Positions 7,445 through 10,656 of a DNA stretch of 10,656 bases are shown here, in pieces (the first letter of the stretch is position 1; each line of letters starts with the position of its first letter). Source of the stretch: Cytophagales bacterium (GTDB lineage Bacteria > Bacteroidota > Bacteroidia > Cytophagales > Cyclobacteriaceae). The notes below the pieces were generated by a model, which did not search any database, was not told the DNA's origin, and saw nothing but the letters and a program-made list of their open reading frames with translations. The stretch lies in NCBI GenBank assembly GCA_003500135.1, contig DNTA01000042.1:1-10656 (forward strand), in the 5' to 3' direction. A program made the translations under genes and the position numbers.

Positions 7445-8374
7445 TTACAAGGCTATTTTGCCAAATTTTTCCCAAATAACTGAGATTTTTCCGTTTAACC
7501 ATTGCGCTACCACCGGAAAATGATCATCAGGACCATTTTTTGATGTACAAATGTTTATGTGATCATAATCTTTGGCAAAACCATTCTCTTTCGACATCAA
7601 TAACATTAAATGTTTTCCATCCTTTGCCACATTCTTTAATCTCGCTACATCTTTTTGATTCCCTAGCACATGGTCGGAGGCACCTGTTAAAAATAATGTT
7701 GGCGCCATTGTATTTTCCTTCAAAAAGTTGTCATACTCAAAGCCATCCTGATCAATCCATTTATCGCTATATACCCAATTTCTGGTTTGCCGGTACATTT
7801 CAGCAGGTTCGTCTGAAGACCCCATCTTCCATTTTTTTGCCGGTAAATAACCATATAACCCGGTCAGTACTTCGCCGATGGCTGTCCAGACAAGGTCTAC
7901 CATGAATAACCTGGCAATGCTCCAGGTTTTTATGTTTCTTTTGGTTCCCAAAAACACCATGGCCTGAATGGGAGAGCGCTTCAATCTTGCGCAATATGCC
8001 ATTAATAGAACGCCACCCCAGCTATGAGCTACTGCGCTCAGTGTTTGCTTGCCAGTAGTATTTAAGATAAAATCTATAATAGAAGGTATTTCTTCAGTAA
8101 TTGCTTTGAATTGACTGTGTGCAAGCCTTCTTCCGGCCTTCGGTTTACTTTTACCCCGGCCAACCATATCAGGTATAAAAACATCGAAACCATTTTTTGC
8201 TAAAAAAGGAGCAAGCCCCTTTCCATTTTTCGAATAAAAAATACGGCCATCTTCAATGCTTCCATGTAACATTAGAACCGGTGTGCCATGAGTGCATTCT
8301 TGCCTGAATCTTTTGATATGAATTTGGTGTTGATTGTACCTGGCAAATAAGGTGGTGGCTTCAATAGAACTCAT
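7445..8374 (-). CDS. Alpha/beta hydrolase fold protein (309 aa)
   Basis: The order of motifs fits an alpha/beta hydrolase: oxyanion-hole LMLHGS (residues 34-39), the FDVFIPDMVGRGKS strand-turn (63-76), the nucleophile elbow VAHSWGG with Ser118, the acid strand TLFLTGASDHVLG with Asp234, and DYDHINIC with His271 as probable catalytic base. His285 in DDHFPVV is an alternative. The first Gly of GxSxG is Ala116. The substrate is unknown; esterase or lipase activity is the general expectation. No signal peptide is seen, so it is probably cytosolic, unlike its partner. The start chosen is ATG 8372-8374, which overlaps the TGA of the TPR gene as ATGA. An upstream in-frame ATG at 8444-8446 would add 24 residues unlike the family and overlap the TPR gene by 76 bases. 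Translation is probably coupled to the TPR gene. Confidence 0.87.
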   Translation of the reverse strand: MSSIEATTLFARYNQHQIHIKRFRQECTHGTPVLMLHGSIEDGRIFYSKNGKGLAPFLAKNGFDVFIPDMVGRGKSKPKAGRRLAHSQFKAITEEIPSIIDFILNTTGKQTLSAVAHSWGGVLLMAYCARLKRSPIQAMVFLGTKRNIKTWSIARLFMVDLVWTAIGEVLTGLYGYLPAKKWKMGSSDEPAEMYRQTRNWVYSDKWIDQDGFEYDNFLKENTMAPTLFLTGASDHVLGNQKDVARLKNVAKDGKHLMLLMSKENGFAKDYDHINICTSKNGPDDHFPVVAQWLNGKISVIWEKFGKIAL

Positions 8375-9903
8375 CGGCAATAGTTTCTCAATAGTTCCTG
8401 GGCAGCTTCTGAGCCCAATTGAAATGCTTTTTTCCAATCGAGACATGCCCCTTGTTCGTTATCTAACTCATATTTGGCAAGTCCCCTGTTAATATAGGCA
8501 TTTGGCATATCAGGCTGTAGCAGTATGCTTTGAGAAAAGTCAGTCAATGCTCCTTCCACTTCCCCCTGCTCAAATAGAAATACACCACGGTTAAAAAAGG
8601 CTTCTCCATCTTTCGGGTTATTCACTATGGCCAGGTCAAAATCGCGCATGGCCTCTTCATTTTGTTCAAGGGCTACCTTAATTAGTGCCCGCTGCAGAAA
8701 TACACCATCAAATTCAGGGTCCATTTCCACTACTTTGTTTATTTTCTGAAGCGCTGGTTCGAAATCTTCGAGATAATAAAGGGCTACGCCAAGGTCAAAC
8801 AATGCATCCGGAGAATTTGGTTTTAAAGAAAGTGCGGTTTCAAAACTTCGTCGGGCCTCAGAAAACTGATCAAGGTTTAAATGTGCATTTCCTTTGGCAA
8901 GTGTGTAGTCAAAGTCTGATGGATTAAGCTGTAGCGCCATTTGAAAATCTTTTAAAGCCCTTTCCGGGTACCCCGCATACAGGAAAGCCACACCTCTGTT
9001 ATAATGGGCAAAGTCATCATTTGGCGTTTGTTGGATCAGTAAATCATATGTGCCTATTGCATCTTCGTAGGCTTCCATTTCGATCATCAGGCTGCCAATA
9101 TTGTTTATGACATCAATATCTGTAGAATCAATAAAATAGGCCGAAATGTAATCGTTCAGTGCATCTTCGTTATACCCCGCTTCTTCAAAAAGATTTGCCC
9201 GGGCGATGTAGGCTTCTGCGAATGTCGTATCCAGATCGATGGAAAAGCTGTAATCTTCCATTGCATCATTTACTTTACCCAATGCATCTTTTACAAGTCC
9301 CCTTTGAAAATAGTATTCAGGCATCAATGGGGCCTCCATAATGGCTTTGGAAAAGTAATATTGCGCACTGTCGAGCCTATCCTCATAAAAATGCGTCAAA
9401 CCAATGCCGTAGTAGGCATCGGCGGTTTGTTTGTCAATTGAAAGGGCTTTTTGATAAGCTATATTTGCTTTGTCATACGATTCTTTGACCAAATAGGCAT
9501 CTCCAATGGCAACTTGAAGCATCGCATTATCATTGTCGAAATAAGTTGCCGAGTCGTATAATTTTATTGCCTCATCCGGGTCATCTCTGTAATATTCAAT
9601 CAGCCCGAGGTACAATAATATTTCACTTTTCTCTTTACTTTGAGGGTACAGCGTTTCAAATTCTTCTTTTGCCTGCTCCATTTGATCATTTTCAAATAAA
9701 GCAATGGCCAATTCGTACCGGACCTTTTCACTGTTCGGGTAAATAGTTAGAGCTTCTTCGAAATAGCTTATGAGTGAATCTAATTCACCGGCTTCATAAA
9801 GTGCACTTCCTTTTAGTAAATATTCTTTCTCTGTAGTGTTTTGTGCCGTGGCCCATTGGCTAATAGAAAGAAACAAGCTTAGTGATACAACCAATAATTT
9901 CAT
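8371..9903 (-). CDS. Secreted tetratricopeptide (TPR) repeat protein (510 aa)
   Basis: After a signal peptide (MKLLVVSLSLFLSISQWATAQ, cleavage about residue 20-21) the whole protein is TPR superhelix. Fourteen contiguous 34-residue units fit exactly from residue 24 to 500, with typical A/G-Y-F-A-P positions (for example YNRGVAFLYAGYPERALKDF at 301-320). The ending GACLDWKKAFQLGSEAA (485-501) followed by a C-terminal YCR is a form often seen in Bacteroidota TPR proteins. TPR proteins bind other proteins; the periplasm is the likely place, and the partner is unknown. The start is ATG 9901-9903, which begins the signal peptide; a TTG at 9937-9939 would prefix 12 odd residues and lies within the promoter. 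The stop TGA (8371-8373) overlaps the ATG of the hydrolase gene. The gene is preceded at 41 bases by the OmpA pseudogene and has its own promoter. Confidence 0.93.
   Translation of the reverse strand: MKLLVVSLSLFLSISQWATAQNTTEKEYLLKGSALYEAGELDSLISYFEEALTIYPNSEKVRYELAIALFENDQMEQAKEEFETLYPQSKEKSEILLYLGLIEYYRDDPDEAIKLYDSATYFDNDNAMLQVAIGDAYLVKESYDKANIAYQKALSIDKQTADAYYGIGLTHFYEDRLDSAQYYFSKAIMEAPLMPEYYFQRGLVKDALGKVNDAMEDYSFSIDLDTTFAEAYIARANLFEEAGYNEDALNDYISAYFIDSTDIDVINNIGSLMIEMEAYEDAIGTYDLLIQQTPNDDFAHYNRGVAFLYAGYPERALKDFQMALQLNPSDFDYTLAKGNAHLNLDQFSEARRSFETALSLKPNSPDALFDLGVALYYLEDFEPALQKINKVVEMDPEFDGVFLQRALIKVALEQNEEAMRDFDLAIVNNPKDGEAFFNRGVFLFEQGEVEGALTDFSQSILLQPDMPNAYINRGLAKYELDNEQGACLDWKKAFQLGSEAAQELLRNYCR
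8404..9834 (-). repeat. 14 tandem TPR units (34 aa each)
   Basis: Residues 24-500 of the secreted TPR protein divide into fourteen 34-residue units without gaps, starting at residues 24, 58, 92, 126, 160, 194, 228, 262, 296, 330, 364, 398, 432 and 466 to within one or two residues. Such an uninterrupted array should form about two superhelical turns. The repeats are at the protein level and diverged in DNA. Confidence 0.8.
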
Positions 9904-9936
9904 GGTTTTCTTGGAAATAGTTGAAAAAATATTTAT

Positions 9937-9967
9937 CAAAGGTACTACTTAACAAAATATATTTCAA
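9937..9967 (-). promoter_or_regulatory. Bacteroidota-type promoter for the TPR-hydrolase operon
   Basis: On the minus strand, TTG (9965-9967) is followed after 20 bases by TACCTTTG (9937-9944), an exact match to the TAnnTTTG -7 element. Spacing fits the phylum consensus. Transcription would begin about 9932, giving a leader of roughly 30 bases to the ATG at 9903. The -33 part lies inside the last codons of the OmpA pseudogene, so loss of that gene need not silence the downstream pair. Confidence 0.65.
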
Positions 9968-10656
9968 CATGTCCGTTGCGAGAATTAGCTGTTTCTGAAT
10001 TATTTATCTCTAGCGGGCCTTTTTCACCCATACCTTTTGTAAAAACATTTTATAAAGGAACGCCATTATTCCTAAAGATGTCAGCTACAGCCTCAGCCCT
10101 CCTTCTCGAAAGATTTTCATTGTATGTTTCGCTTCCCTCATCGCTGGCATGGCCAATTATTTCAAGGCTGTACCCCCGGTTTATCAATAATTTTATTCTA
10201 CAAAAAATAAATCAGTTCCCAGTATTTCCGATCTATTTCAGCCGACCCTTTCTCGAAATAAACATACCTGGAAATCGGCTCTCCAAACAGTTTTTGTAAT
10301 TCTGCTTCTGTAAGCTTGTATTTGTTGGGCTGAATATTGGTTTCAAGGTCTTTTTGTTTTGTGACACTAACGGTAGCGCTGAAGATATCGGAATACTGGC
10401 TATCTCGGTTAATAACAAAATAAAGTGCCTCATCACTGAAATATGGGTAAGCTTCAAAATTTTTGGGGTTGATTTTCTCACCAAGATTAACCTAAGCATT
10501 CCACACTAACCACGACTGATATGGTTTATCGGCCACAAACAGATCGGCGCCACCAAACCCGGGATGGCCTTCGCTTTAGAAATAAAGGTCCTTGCCGTCT
10601 GCAATCATATAGGTCAAAATTTCATAACCCTTGGTGTTGATAGCGGGGCCCTGGTT
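9945..10656 (-). pseudogene. Decayed OmpA/PD40 envelope protein (runs off right edge)
   Basis: Reading from the right edge, the minus strand gives recognisable but broken coding sequence. First come PD40-like segments: ADGKDLYF, stop, SEGHPGFGGADLFVA, then a stop before VNLGEKINPKNFEAYPYFSD. Next is an OmpA-type peptidoglycan-binding domain starting RYVYFEKGSAEID and continuing, after a frameshift, with YSLEIIGHASDEGSETYN and LSRRRAEAV to a C-terminal stop at 9945-9947. Defects are in-frame stops TAA 10576-10578, TAG 10492-10494, TAG 10198-10200 and TAA 10050-10052, and a +1 shift in the run of five G at 10173-10177. After removal of one G the frame is open across the domain except for the TAA. 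Intact relatives sit in the outer membrane or periplasm and bind peptidoglycan. Function is presumably lost. The 5' part lies beyond the window. Multiple independent lesions make sequencing error unlikely. Confidence 0.88.

Noticed and set aside
8375..8446. Upstream ATG start for the hydrolase, adding 24 residues
   Set aside because: The added residues lie over the TPR coding end and do not look like a signal peptide; the ATGA overlap gives a better start.
9904..9939. TTG start for the TPR protein, adding 12 residues
   Set aside because: It would put extra residues before a complete signal peptide and lie within the promoter -7 box.
10233..10499. 88-residue minus-strand ORF as a gene
   Set aside because: It is out of frame with the OmpA/PD40 pseudogene, whose family motifs lie in another frame of the same strand; the 88-residue product resembles nothing.
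9945..10656. Stop-codon recoding (TAA/TAG read as an amino acid) in the OmpA gene
   Set aside because: Other genes here end normally at TAA and TAG, there is also a frameshift, and both TAA and TAG would need recoding; decay is simpler.

Overview
The window looks like chromosomal DNA from a Bacteroidota bacterium, most plausibly a Cytophagales-like lineage. The reasons are: start codons without a clear Shine-Dalgarno sequence, two good matches to the Bacteroidota promoter (TTG, about 20 bases, TAnnTTTG), a secreted DUF2911 protein, a TPR protein with the C-terminal 'GACLDWKKA' ending that is common in this phylum, and an OmpA protein with PD40-type segments. No tRNA, rRNA, insertion sequence, CRISPR array or phage gene was seen. 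Most genes lie on the minus strand; only the dCMP deaminase gene is on the plus strand.

Layout from left to right. Positions 1-931 (minus) hold the N-terminal part of an ABC-F ATPase that runs off the left edge. Positions 1058-1273 (minus) encode a 71-residue CsbD-like small protein followed by a clear intrinsic terminator. After an AT-rich gap of 283 bases comes a two-gene minus-strand operon, a secreted DUF2911 protein followed 1 base later by a DUF962/Mpo1-like membrane protein. Divergent from it is a dCMP deaminase gene (2492-2974, plus), whose 3' end overlaps by 8 bases the 3' end of the convergent murB (2967-3986, minus).

The right half is an envelope or secreted-protein region, all on the minus strand. 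Read in the direction of transcription it begins with a decayed OmpA/PD40 gene (9945 to beyond the right edge; four in-frame stops and one frameshift). Next is a secreted protein of 14 tandem TPRs (8371-9903), joined by an ATGA overlap to an alpha/beta hydrolase (7445-8374). Then, 138 bases downstream, comes a 1063-residue secreted protein built of 11 Ig-like repeats of about 93 residues (4115-7306). A good promoter for the TPR-hydrolase pair lies partly inside the tail of the pseudogene, so the pair can be expressed although the gene in front of it is dead.

How the genes work together: dCMP deaminase (dUMP for dTMP synthesis) and MurB (UDP-MurNAc for peptidoglycan) are housekeeping enzymes, and ABC-F proteins act on the ribosome. 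The TPR, hydrolase and Ig-array proteins may form a periplasmic or surface module, but this rests only on location and signal peptides. No clearly new defence or mobile system was found.
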